A DNA stretch of 64,000 bases, from NCBI GenBank assembly GCA_003254905.1, contig QANU01033585.1, forward strand, positions 62,001 through 126,000. Reading direction: 5' to 3'. Made by a program: the position numbers and the translations under genes. This DNA is from Nissolia schottii. Taxonomy: Eukaryota; Streptophyta; Magnoliopsida; Fabales; Fabaceae. Under the pieces are notes generated by a model. The model was not told where the DNA came from, made no database searches, and saw nothing but the letters and a program-made list of their open reading frames with translations. This document shows, piece after piece, positions 37,058 to 47,502 of this stretch. Numbering within the stretch: the stretch's first letter is position 1; each line of letters starts with the position of its first letter.

Positions 37058-37727
37058 GTTGGTGCTTAATAGCGTTTCCAACAAGTGAAACAACTGAACA
37101 TATGTTTAGTGTTTTCTAAAATGTTCCATTCTTTTCTTGTTTTACTGTTGCATGGTTCCTGGTGCATTCTGTTTGTGTTTTAGAGGAATCTATATATAAT
37201 AAAAGATGGGAAGTCTCACTACGGGCCCACACAATTATTGGACACGTGTCAACCCGTGGTGAAAATTTTTTCCGCCCAAATGGTTGCTGCACCTGCCACG
37301 CACGTGCCTTTTCTCAATGGAAATGGTTTCATTCTTCAGCTGTCACTTTTCATTCTTCATTTTCATTGTTCAAGCTTTGTTTCTTTTTTTTTAACCAAAC
37401 CAACCAAAGCTGCAGCAACCTACAAATGAGGTAGTCCAAACTGTGAAGAAGCAACCTCCAATTGAAGAAGTAAAACTATACGGAAGACACATATATCTTG
37501 CTTCCTTTTGGACCTCTAAACTGTGCTTCCTTTTCATTTCTTCCTCACATATTGTATCTCCTTCTGAATAATAAAAGCAATATCTCTTCCCAACCTCTGT
37601 ATCTTCTTCCTGTCATTTTTTTTTTCTTTTTTGTAAATGGGTCTTCAAATGTAACAAACATAATAACTATTCTTTTTTGTAAACACTAATTCATGTTGCC
37701 ATTTCTGCAGTTCCATTTCGTACCATA

Positions 37728-37877
37728 ATGGATGCGAGGTATGATCTCATTAGCATGGCTAAGCCAACCAAACTTTCATGGCTTTTCAACGTCTACATAA
37801 CTCGGCTATGGAATGTTCCTACCAAAGACAACAAAACAGAAATTTACTCAATGGAAATGATTTTTGTTGATGAGAAG
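37728..37877 (+). pseudogene. RPA-like first exon (OB-fold start)
   Basis: ATG at 37728 opens MDARYDLISMAKPTKLSWLF, then VYITRLWNVPTKDNK and SMEMIFVDEK, ending at donor AAG|GTAACT. This is the first part of DNA-binding domain A of replication protein A large-subunit-like proteins that plant Helitrons often carry; they bind single-stranded DNA. The exon is 50 codons in phase 0. No second exon was identified before the helicase block, so the gene is truncated. The other Helitron (16396) preserves the opposite, 3' end of such a gene. Confidence 0.6.
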
Positions 37878-38199
37878 GTAACTCCTATCCTTCTTTTTAA
37901 CTTTGACTCTGTAAAAATACTCTATCATCCATCACGGGTTTTATTGTACAAAAAATTCTTCTCTTTCCTAATTTTGCCGTCTTTGTCACATTTTATGACC
38001 AAGTTGTAAACATGGACCAGCTTCACTGAAAATCTCTCCCACGGATATGGTGGTTTACTCTATTTTGGGTCAATTAACTTCCAAGATCTTGGGTGCTTTT
38101 GGAAATGGACCCCTTACAAAGTCATCCTGTCCCTAAACACTTTATTCATAGAATAATATTCAAGATACCTCTTCAATCTAAACGTTTAAAAGGTACAGA

Positions 38200-40854
38200 G
38201 TTTTTTCCAAATGTTTTTTTTCTCATGTTTTTTTCCATTGCATGTTGGTTTGTTGTTTATCTATCTCTTTGATATTTGAATTTATGTTGTTGGATTTAGA
38301 TCTCTATCTTCTTTTGTAAATAGGAATTTTTACAAACTTAAGGATTATATATTCGACCATCTGCCAGGCTTTATCATATGGATTTATTGTATGTTGAAAC
38401 CGATAAACATCAATTTAAACACTACTTCAATATATAAAACAACAATAAAATAAAAAACTCAAAACAATAGCAACAAATGATGCATGTCACCGCTTTAGCG
38501 GGATCAGAAAATCTCTTTCACTCCTCATTTGCTCAACCTTTGATAATAAGGAGTAGGCCAAGAAAGGAGGTTGAAATTACGTGTTTAATAACTAATAAGA
38601 GTCTCTTAATTTTGAACCATTATATTAAAGATTTCATTTTTTTGATCTTCGCTTCTAAATTTGATTCAAAACAATGTAAACACTTCAAGATTATACATTC
38701 AATTGGATCCAAGAAAAATATTTTTTCATAACACATTTCTAAAAACCTCCTTGTAAACAACATTGGAAGTAACGGTATTAAGTTTTGAATTATCATGGCA
38801 TATCACTATCTTTAACCCTTCACGGTGTGTAACTCTACTAAGTGCAACATATAACTGACTGTGTGTAAAGACAGGTTTCTTTAAAATAAGTCTAACCTTT
38901 GACAATGACTGACCTTGACTCTTGTTAATTGTCATCCCATATGATACCATGATAGGAAATTGTCTTCTTTGAAACTTAAATGGGAGTTTTGTATTAGAAG
39001 GTGTCAAGGTCATCCTTGGGATAAAAACCTTCCCACCAATGCCATTACCAGATATGACCTTTGCTTCAATGACATGTCTTCCAAGGTTAGTGATGACTAA
39101 CCTTGTGCCATTACATAAGCCAGCTGAATGATCAATTCGAAGCAACATTATTGGAGTACCAACTTTAAGTATGAGCTCATGGTTAAGCATTCCAGAACAT
39201 CTAATTGTGTTCAAAAATTCAGGTGTGTGGATACTATTGAATAACTCATTATGAGAATCAGACATGCAAGTCATATCAGAACTCAAGTATGTTTTAGGCT
39301 CGTTAGAATTCAAGGCTATCATGTATTGATTGATTTCATCAACTAAGTGCAAAGTAGGGACAAGTATGGCTTTTCCCTCTAAATATTTCTCATCACGTGA
39401 GTTTGCAATATAATCCCCATAGGTTGACTTAACGATAGCCTCAATAGGGTCATCCCATTCATCAATAAGCAAATCACTTGAAATTTTGTTCTTGTTATCA
39501 CCATCGACGGAGTCACCAAGTTTCTCATCTCCAAGACATAGAATCCAGTCTGCAAACTCTTTAAGATGATCAACAGTTGTGTCTTCTTCATTTGAATGTA
39601 GGCGCATATTCTTCGTCATTCTTAGAATTTTGATATCACTCCATAAGTATGATGAGTTTATTGTTGCATTAACAATGTCTTGTCTACTACTGGGAGTATT
39701 TGCCTAAAATCACCACCAAACACAATTGTTTTCCTTCCAAATGGTTGTGTTGCACTAAATTCATTTTCAAATCGCATAATATCACTCATGGTTCTATCCA
39801 ATGCTTCAAAGCAATGCTTGTTCATTATCGGAGCTTCATCCCAAATTATCAACTTAGAACATATTATAAGTTCTGCCAAATGACTTTATTGTTTTATGTT
39901 GCAAGTGGAGAATTCATCGAATATTAATGGTATGGAAAATCTAGACGATTATTTAGATTTAAGAGTAGATGCCAATGTGTCCCACACGAATGTGTTGCCG
40001 GTACCTTCATAACCATAAAGAAAGAACACACCTCCATGCCCACTTTGGATAGCTTGCATTATCTCATTGTAAACCCCTTTTTGTTCTTCTGTCATCTTCG
40101 ATAGGAATTCCTTGTGCTTGATAGACAATTCAACTTTATCGTACCAAAGTTCATCACATATCAGTTTGTTATGTGAATATCGGTCAGCATCGCCGACCAC
40201 ATCTAGATTAAGAATTTTCTCTATGTCAACAAGTGTTATGTTAATCAGTTCCTCATCAGTCAATTGTAAACCTATGAAAATAACCTCAAGAGAAAAATAA
40301 TATAAGTATGAAGGTATTAAACCGTTTTAATGAGAGTAATTGATTGTATGTATTAAACTATTAATACTGGTTTGTACCTGGATGGTTCAAAAGTAACCTT
40401 TGACAATGTAAAATACCATCAGACAATAATTTTCAATTATTTTTCCATACCAACTCTAGTCTGCTCATAGAATTAGAGAACAACAAATTAGTAAATAGTT
40501 TGCAAACATATTGACTAGATCCCCAATGGCTAGCTTCTTCAATTGCATCACAATATTCTTTATCGTCATCCAATAAACCCCTCGCATAACATGCATCTCT
40601 AAAAGTTGGATACACAATGTCCTCCTACTGTTCTTATATCTCCAAATATAGTAGGTCCTCTAACCAGATTCAACAATAGTAGGTCCTCTAACATGCATCC
40701 CCAATACACATAATGGGAGATTCAACATAAACTTGTGATATAGTGAACAATTTGGTCTAAACAACTTCATGTTGTTCATTAATAACAATCCAAAAATCAA
40801 TCTTATACGTTAATGGTGTGTAATTGTAGGATATGTAACCCAATGTATCCTTAT
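38200..40854 (-). repeat. Left arm of the Helitron inverted repeat
   Basis: About 2.65 kb. Read as reverse complement it matches 41887-44502 from TTTTTTCCAAATG (outer edge) to ATTGGGTTACATATCC (inner edge), with scattered substitutions and small indels. It covers non-coding tail, helicase and F-box 3' end. Confidence 0.9.
38726..40615 (-). pseudogene. Helitron PIF1-type helicase, left (minus) copy
   Basis: The minus strand begins with the pre-helicase block YPTFRDACYARGLLDDDKEY and EEASHWGSSQYVCKLF (about 40615-40490). The ATPase core follows: Walker A reads GYEGTGNTFVW (40016-39984) with Asn where the catalytic Lys should be. The Walker B equivalent reads IIWDEAPIMNK and motif III GGDFRQILPV (39658-39879). 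The long C-terminal part (38726-39619, 297 codons open) has GMTINKSQGQSLSKV and LYVALSRV, motifs V and VI. PIF1-type helicases unwind DNA during rolling-circle transposition; here stops separate the blocks and Walker A is dead. No Rep domain precedes it. Confidence 0.85.
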
Positions 40855-41642
40855 ATTCAATTACCTCTTTGAAGTAATGTCTGGCTGAGCTTGGAATAGG
40901 AATGTCTTCATAACTCCCATTTTCTAAGTTGACCGAAAAAATTGATGAAACCACTTTTTGGTACATGCTAGACTTGTTAATCCAATAAGTAATACCCTGC
41001 AATTTTAAGCTCTCATATCCTAGATTCCCAATATTGACACCACTTACATTCACTGCATCACTCCACTGATTATTGGCTGAATTAAAAATCTTAAATTTGC
41101 ATGGAGAATTTTTCAGGATTTTCCTTATAAATTTGAAGCATACGGTAATGCATTGATTTTTGTAGGTAACCAAAAGCATACATAAAAACAAATAAAATCT
41201 TGTGATCCATTCATGGATCTTCAATGATTCTCCACAACTTCGTTGTTGGATTCCAGACAAAAATATGGCTATTTGTTCCTAATAGTGAGAATCTAAGGCA
41301 AACATTTCCGTTGCTAACACCGACAACTGAAAACCATTTTGGTTTTCCTGATCCTAAAAATAGATTTGGACATGGAATATCTATTCGATCTTCAGTGGAA
41401 ACCCACCGCATCACATCGTTAGAATCTTGCACGAATGGATAACCATAATGCAATAACACAGCATAATCAGATTTTGGAGAAGTTAGAAAATGATTAACCA
41501 CAAAATCAACACTTCGTAAATATGTGTACCAATATTTCGAGAGGCATCTGCATCGTCCAACCGTATAAACATATTCAATATCTTCTACAATATCTTGGGT
41601 GAGTGATGGCAATAGACATTTTTGATGAGGAAGGCTATCCAT
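40740..41642 (-). pseudogene. Captured F-box gene (FBA/kelch-associated type), frameshifted
   Basis: ATG at 41642 (minus) opens MDSLPHQKCLLPSLTQDIVE and VGRCRCLSKYWYTYLRSVDF, an F-box that would bind SKP1 in an SCF ubiquitin ligase. It continues into the F-box-associated domain (GVSNGNVCLRF, FVWNPTTKLWRIIEDP). After a frame change near 41215 and another near 41100 it resumes with FKIFNSANNQWSD, ESLKLQGITYWINK and DIPIPSSARHYFKEVIEYKD. The 3' part runs into the left arm of the inverted repeat and is followed in the same direction by helicase. Gene capture is typical of Helitrons. The lesions make it non-coding as an F-box protein. Confidence 0.75.
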
Positions 41643-41886
41643 ATTTTCTTCACCTCTCAGGGAATGGGAATAAAGCCTTAGGCTTGACTCTCTTTGATTT
41701 TTCTTCTGGGAGGAAAATGAAGGAGGAGGAGGATGAGAGAAATGGAGGGTTGGCTGCAGAGAGTGGTCTCGGGGTTAAGGGAAATTATGGAAATTTGGAG
41801 AGAGGGCGGAGTGTGAAAATGGAGGAGGAGGTATGGTGATGTGAGAGTTGTGCAGAGGGTGGTTGGTATAATATTGATATCCTACA
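40855..41886. other. Loop between the inverted-repeat arms (1,032 bp)
   Basis: It is single-copy within the window. It holds most of the F-box pseudogene (minus) and about 240 bp of purine-rich sequence upstream of its ATG (41643-41886), which could be the captured promoter or leader. Confidence 0.8.
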
Positions 41887-44502
41887 ATTGGGTTACATAT
41901 CCTACAATTACTTACCATTGACGTATAAGATTGATATTTGGAATGTTCTTAATGAACAAGATGAAGTTGTTTGGACCAAATTGTTCACTATATCACAAGT
42001 TGATGTTAAATCTCCCATTATGTGTATCGGGGATGCATGTTAGAGGACCTACTATTGTTGAATCTGGTTAGAGGACCTACTATATTTGGAGATATAAGAA
42101 CAGTAGGGGGACATTGTATATCCAACTTTTAGAGATGCATGTTATGTGAGGGGTTTATTGGATGATGATAAAGAATATTGTGATGCAATTGAAGAAGCTA
42201 GCCATTGGGGATCTGGTCAATATGTTTGCAAACTATTTTGCTAATTTGTTGTTCTCTAATTCTATGAGCAGGTCAGAGTTGGTATGGAAAAATAATTGGA
42301 AATTATTGTCTGATGGTATTTTACATTGTCAAAGGTTACTTTTGAACCATCCAGGTACAAACCAGTATCAACCTATTAATACATACAATCAATTACTCTC
42401 ATTAAAACAGTTTAATACCTTCATACTTATATTATTTTTCTCTTGAGGTTATTTTCATAGGTTTACAATTGACTAATGAGGAACTGATTAACATGACACT
42501 TACTGACATAGAGAAAATTCTTAATCTCGATGTGATCGGCGATGCTGACTGATATTCACATAAAAAACTGATATGCGATGAGCTTTGGTACGATAAAGCT
42601 GAATTGTCTATCAAGTACAAGGATTTCCTATTGAAAATGACAGAAGAAAAAAAGTGGTTTACAATGAGATAATGCAAGCTATCCAAAGTGGGCATGGAGG
42701 TGTGTTCTTTCTTTATGGTTATGAAGGTACCGGCAACACATTCGTGTGAGACACATTGGCGTCTACTCTTAGATCTAAATAATCGTCTAGATTTGCCATA
42801 CCTTTAATACTCGATGAATTCTCCACTTGCAACATAAAACAAGGAAGTCATTTGGCAGAAGTTATAATATGTTCTAAGTTGATAATTTGGGATGAAGCTC
42901 CGATAATGAACAAATGCTGCTTTGAAGCATTGGATAGAACCATGAGAGATATTATGCGATTTGAAAATGAGTTTAGTGCAACACAACCTTTTGGAGGGAA
43001 AACAATTGTGTTTGGTGGTGGTTTCAGGCAAATACTCCCAGTAATATCTAAAGGAGTAGACAAGACATTGCTAATGCAACAATAAACTAATCATACTTAT
43101 GGAGTGATGTCAAAATTGTAAGGCTGACGAAGAATATGCGCCTACATTCAAATGATGACGACACAACTGTTGATCATCTTAAAGAGTTTGCAGACTGGAT
43201 TCTATGTCTTGGAGATGAGAAACTTGGTGACTCCATCGATGGTGATAACGAGATCAAAATTTCAAGTGATTTGCTTATTGATGAATGGGATGATCCTATT
43301 GAGGCTATCGTTAAGTCAACCTATGAGGATTATATTGCAAACTCACATGATGAGAAATATGTAGAGGGGAAAGCCATACTTGGCCCTACTTTGCACTTAG
43401 TTGATGAAATCAATCAATACATGATAGCCTTGAATTCTAACGAGCTTGAAACATATTTGAGTTCTGATATGGCTTGCATGTCTGATTCTCATAATGAGTT
43501 ATTCAATAGTATCCACACATCTGAATTTTTGAACACAATTAGATATTTTGGATGCCTAACCATGAGCTCATACTTAAAGTTGGCACTCCAATAATGTTGC
43601 TTCGAAATATTGATCATTCAGCTGACTTATGTAATGGCAGAAGGTTAGTCATCACTAACCTTGGAAGACATGTCATGGAAGCAAGGGTCATATGTGGTAA
43701 TAGTATTGGTGGGAAGGTTTTTATCCCAATGATGACCTTGACACCTTCTGACATAAAACTCCCATTTAAGTTTCAAAGAAGACAATTTCCTATTATGGTG
43801 TCACATGGGATGACAATTAACAAGAGCCATGGTCAGTCATTGTCAAAGGTTGGACTTATTTTAAAGAAACATGTCTTTACACACGGTCAGTTGTATGTTG
43901 CAGTTAGGTGAGTTACACACCGTGAATGGTTAAAAATAGTGATATGTCATGATAATTCAGAACTTAATATCGTTACTTCCAATGTTGTTTACAAGGAGGA
44001 TTTTAGAAATGTGTTATGAAAAAGTATTTTTCTTTGATCCAATTGAATGTATAATCTTGAGGTGTTTACATATCAAAAATGAAATCTTTAATATAATGGT
44101 TCAAAATTAACAAACTCTTATTAGTTATTAAACACGTAATTTCAACCTCCTTTCTTGGCCTTCTCCTTATTATCAAAGGTTGAGCAAATGAGGAGTGAAA
44201 GAGATTTTTTAATCCTGCTAAAGCGGTGACATGCATCTTTTGTTGCTATTGTTGAGTTTTTTATTTTATTGTTGTGTTTTATATATTGATGTAGTGTTTA
44301 AATTGATGTTTTTCGATTTAAGCATACAATAAATCCATATGAAAAACCCTGGTAGATGGTCGAAGATATAATCCTTGAGTTTGTAAAAATTCCTATTTAC
44401 AAAAGAAGATAGAGATCTAAATCCAACACATAAATTTGAATATCAAAGAGATAGATAAACAACAAACCAACATGCAATGGAAAAGAAACATTTGGAAAAA
44501 AC
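41887..44502 (+). repeat. Right arm of the Helitron inverted repeat
   Basis: About 2.62 kb, the reverse complement of 38200-40854. It begins inside the F-box 3' end (ATTGGGTTACATATCC, then the TYKID-type codons near 41928) and ends GGAAAAAAC. Confidence 0.9.
42110..44020 (+). pseudogene. Helitron PIF1-type helicase, right (plus) copy
   Basis: Blocks parallel the left copy: pre-helicase (about 42120-42330), Walker A GYEGTGNTFV followed by a stop (42717-42750), Walker B IIWDEAPIMNK (42888-42920) and motif III, here GGGFRQILPV with Gly for the usual Asp. The remainder is 43136-43594 and, after a frame change, 43552-43911 with GMTINKSHGQSLSKV and QLYVA. It has more breaks than the left copy. The Lys-to-Asn change in Walker A is shared with the left copy, so it predates the duplication. 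Confidence 0.85.
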
Positions 44503-45140
44503 ATGAGGATCAAAAGAATAAGCAACAACCTATTGTTCAACAAGAAGATGATGCACCCAATGTTGAATTTCAGCAATGACATTGATAGGTAACATGGCTT
44601 GACTTAAGTTAATATTTGCACAATAATTTATTAACCTTTACAAATTAAACTTTGTTATATTATGGATTGTTAAATGCAGGGAGATCTCTGAAGCAACATC
44701 TACAAACAGATAAAGTCATCAATGATTATTTTTTATCGAAATTGACGATAATACTTTATCAATAATTGTTGGTAAATTTATAGTTAACTCAATAAAATGA
44801 TATTTGTGTTTTTTGTTTATTCAATTCAGATCAAGCTTGCGGCTGTGAGAAGATTTAACATATGAATGTTTTGTTACAATGAAGATTGCAAGTCATTTTG
44901 TATAATATTACAAAATGCTATAACTTTTGTATATATAACTTATGTTTATCTATCTGATATTGTAATTTGGATGTTTCTATATTAATACTTCAATATATAA
45001 ACTTCATTAGACGATATAATTGTCATTTTAATTTCTGCTGTGATCTATTCATTAATGATAACAAGTTTTTTATACTGTTATTATTATGATTAGTACTAAA
45101 TAGTACAATACGCCACATCTTTATATATTAGCATGTTTTA

Positions 45141-45176
45141 TATACCTGCCGCGCATCGCGCAGGTATAGAATCTAG
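45141..45176 (+). other. Helitron 3' terminal hairpin and CTAG end
   Basis: The stem TATACCTGC (45141-45149) pairs with GCAGGTATA (45160-45168). Inside it, after a bulged C, GCG pairs with CGC around a CAT loop. CTAG ends at 45176, eight bases after the stem. This is the presumed terminator of rolling-circle replication. Confidence 0.9.
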
Positions 45177-45421
45177 TATTATTTATGTTTAGAACCTTAA
45201 TAAGAATAACATGGATATCTTAGGAACAAATCCTAACAACCTCTGTTGACTCAAAATGTTCGAAGAGATATTATTTGTGGATATTTTGTCATTTCCCCTT
45301 CTTTTGCTTGGTGTAGATGGAGCTCATCCATGGTTGTCAAGAGCACGCTTTTACGCTCACGCGTGGGGATTTCGTTCAGGAGCGATTATGGGATTGTTTT
45401 TGGATGGGAGCGGAGTAGGAG
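45177..45421 (+). other. Flank right of the Helitron, probable continuation of the NEK intron and start of exon 3
   Basis: TTGGTGTAG followed by ATGGAGCTCATC (from 45317) fits an acceptor plus the MELI residues that follow SARQE in plant NEKs. After these 12 bases similarity stops. No other coding sequence was recognised. Confidence 0.35.
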
Positions 45422-45460
45422 TGTAACACTCCTGCTAACTGCCCATTCCACTGTACATAT
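45422..45460 (-). repeat. Short LTR 3'-edge remnant
   Basis: TGTAACACTCCTGCTAACTG matches the inverted LTR edge at 21343 and 62911 with one change, then fades within about 20-40 bp and gives way to CACTA-internal sequence. Confidence 0.45.
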
Positions 45461-45539
45461 GTAGACGTCCTCTGGTAATGAGTATATATATAGACGTCCT
45501 CTAGCTCTACCTCCCCCACTTCCACTGTACACCCTCCTC

Positions 45540-46040
45540 CTCCGCGTCCTCTCGGCAGTCATCCTCTGGTTGTTTCATCGGCGCCACCGCCACTGCCACC
45601 ATCGGATGACAACCACCGACCGCCGCTACCACCGTCACAACAACAACCACCACCACTGCTACCACCACCACCACCACCACTGCCGCCGCCGCCATCGCCA
45701 TCAGACCAACTCTACCACCACCACCACCACCACCACCGCAATCGTTGGTTATTGGTTCAGTGGCTGTCTTAGAGGAGAGGGCAAAGAAGTTTGAATCGGA
45801 TGCTGGCAAGGCCAAGGCTACAACCGAGGAGAAATCATCCAAGGATGCTGAGATGAAGAAGGAGTATATGCCTGCTTGAAGTTGTCAAAGGAGGTCGTGG
45901 ATGCAACCTTTGAGTCAGTGATGGGTCAGGTTAAACATCTTGTTCCCGAGTTTGATTGGGGTGTGGTTTCTCTTGATGGTGGGTAGTTAGGTGTCAGCTT
46001 GGGGAGTAATAATGATAAAGCCCAAGATGGTGGGTCGTGA
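45540..46040 (+). pseudogene. CACTA-internal coding remnant of unknown function
   Basis: A CCACCA/CCGCC-rich block is followed by a stretch encoding LEERAKKFESDAGKAKATTE and EKSSKDAEMKKEY, coiled-coil-like and charged. After a frame change come DATFESVMGQVKHLVPEFDW and GVVSLDGG. The other CACTA keeps the same order on its minus strand (about 55490-54900). The wording resembles proteins annotated only as plant transposon proteins; I assign no function. Confidence 0.45.
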
Positions 46041-46163
46041 ACTTAGGGTGGGAGGAGATATATGGTGTTTTGTATATGTTTTGAAATACCTCGTATTTTT
46101 ATGTAGGTTTAAGGTTCAGGGTTTAATGATGTAATCTTGTTTATTATCATCATTTCGCTTTGC

Positions 46164-46380
46164 ATTAACTCCTCCTTATATACTACTATTAGTTACCCAC
46201 TTCTTATTGACTCTGTCACTCACTGTCTTAATTTAATATTTTGTCATTGTCTTCATTTGAGATTATGGTATTGAAGAAGACAACAAAACATAACAATGAC
46301 AAAATATTTGAACTAAGATAGTGAATGACAGAGTCAAAAAGAAGCTAGTAACTAGTAGTGGTATATGAGGAGGAAGTAAT
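46164..46380. repeat. Foldback (MITE-like) palindrome inside the CACTA
   Basis: The left arm, ATTAACTCCTCCTTATA through TTTTGTCATTG (46164-46250), is the imperfect reverse complement of 46290-46380. Arms are ~90 bp with ~40 bp between. The same palindrome is at 54478-54750 in the second CACTA. Confidence 0.75.
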
Positions 46381-47502
46381 GTAGAGTAAGGGTTGTTACC
46401 GTCGGACAAATTTGATGATAACGACCATGAACCTAAAGCCTAACCTTACTCGCGTGAGAAGTTCTTTGTCTGGCACAAGACGTTTTTCTGTCAGAAACAT
46501 CCGACGATAACGAAAGTGAAAATTTGTCAAAATTACCGTGCTACTCTTTTTTGTACAGTCGGAATGTTTACCACAAAGCCGACGACAATCCTTTAAATTA
46601 AACAAAGCGTTTTAATAAAGTATTTATAGTTAGACTTTTCTAGTTACCGTCGGTAATTACCGATGGTACTATTCTGAAAATTTACTTAAACGTATTTCAC
46701 TCTCCCACAACACGCCATTCACTCATTTTTTCTTTCTCTTCTCATCTTTTCTCTTTTCCTCTCCTCTCCCTTTTCTCCTCTTCTCCTTCCTCCATTGCCA
46801 TTAACAGCAGCAACAACAACAATGAGGTAATGATTATGCTGCTAGTGTTACCTGTGCACCTATAAGTGGAGTGAGTTTCTTTCTCTTATTTTGTCTTAAA
46901 GTTTCAATTTTTACAATTGAGTTAGTGTGTATTAGTTTGATTCTGGTTGTGATGTGCATTAATTTTTACATTTTGTCTTAAAGTTTTTGGTAGATGATTC
47001 TGGTTGTGATGTGCATTAATTTGAGTTTGTGTGTTCAGGAATGAGGGATGTTGTTTTTTGGTATGAGATGAAATTCAAATGTATGAAATAATGGATGTGC
47101 ATTAGTTTGAGTTTTGTGTGTTCAGGGATTGGGAAGGGAATGAGATTCAGAATATATATATTTTATCTTTACCGTCGGAAGTAGTTGACTATAATTACAT
47201 AAAAAATATATTCAAATTACCATCGGAATTAACCAATGAAAGATAGAATAAAAAATTGATATTATTATCGTCAGTTATAGTCGATGGTAAATGGTTCAGT
47301 TCCTCGACCACCATTACCGTCGGTCGTCACCAACGCTAATTACCATCGGGCTATATATGTTTGACGGTAACAAGTTTCGATCGAGGCAATTACCGTTGGT
47401 GTTCTTGCCAACGGTAAGTCTGACCGAAAGTAAAATATCCGACGGTAATCGAGAGAAAAACCGACAATAACTCCGACGATAATAAACGTTTTTCTTGTAG
47501 TG
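46381..47502. repeat. CACTA subterminal repeat region
   Basis: It has many direct and inverted copies of ACCGTCGG, CCGACGGTA and diverged forms. In CACTA elements such arrays are transposase binding sites. CT-rich sequence at 46720-46800 and a CAACAACAAC run separate two clusters. Confidence 0.75.

Larger units (their letters stand above)
37189..45176 (+). mobile_element. Complete non-autonomous Helitron, 7,988 bp, with inverted helicase duplication
   Basis: The 5' end TCTATATATAATAAAAG follows A (37188). The 3' end is a hairpin (45141-45168) followed by AGAATCTAG and then T (45177), matching Helitron rules (TC start, CTRR end, A|T target, no target duplication). Contents in order are an RPA-like first exon, an inverted copy of the helicase, a captured F-box gene, a direct copy of the helicase, and a 3' tail. 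No HUH Rep nuclease was found, so it cannot mobilise itself. It lies inside an intron of the NEK fragment. Confidence 0.85.
45461..47502 (+). mobile_element. CACTA transposon, left-truncated, non-autonomous
   Basis: The right end reads TTTTTCTTGTAGTG (ending 47502), the inverted CACTACAAGAAAAA terminus. Subterminal copies of ACCGTCGG / CCGACGGTAA are dense from 46395 to 47480. The interior matches the CACTA at 50190-55914 in inverse orientation (see the CCACC-rich block, the palindrome and the coding stretch). No transposase was found. The left terminus is missing. Confidence 0.8.

Noticed and set aside
45507-45842. Open frames with poly-Val/Gly or poly-His
   Set aside because: Low-complexity translations of the CCACC block in the CACTA; the reading frame with conserved order in the second copy is the other one.
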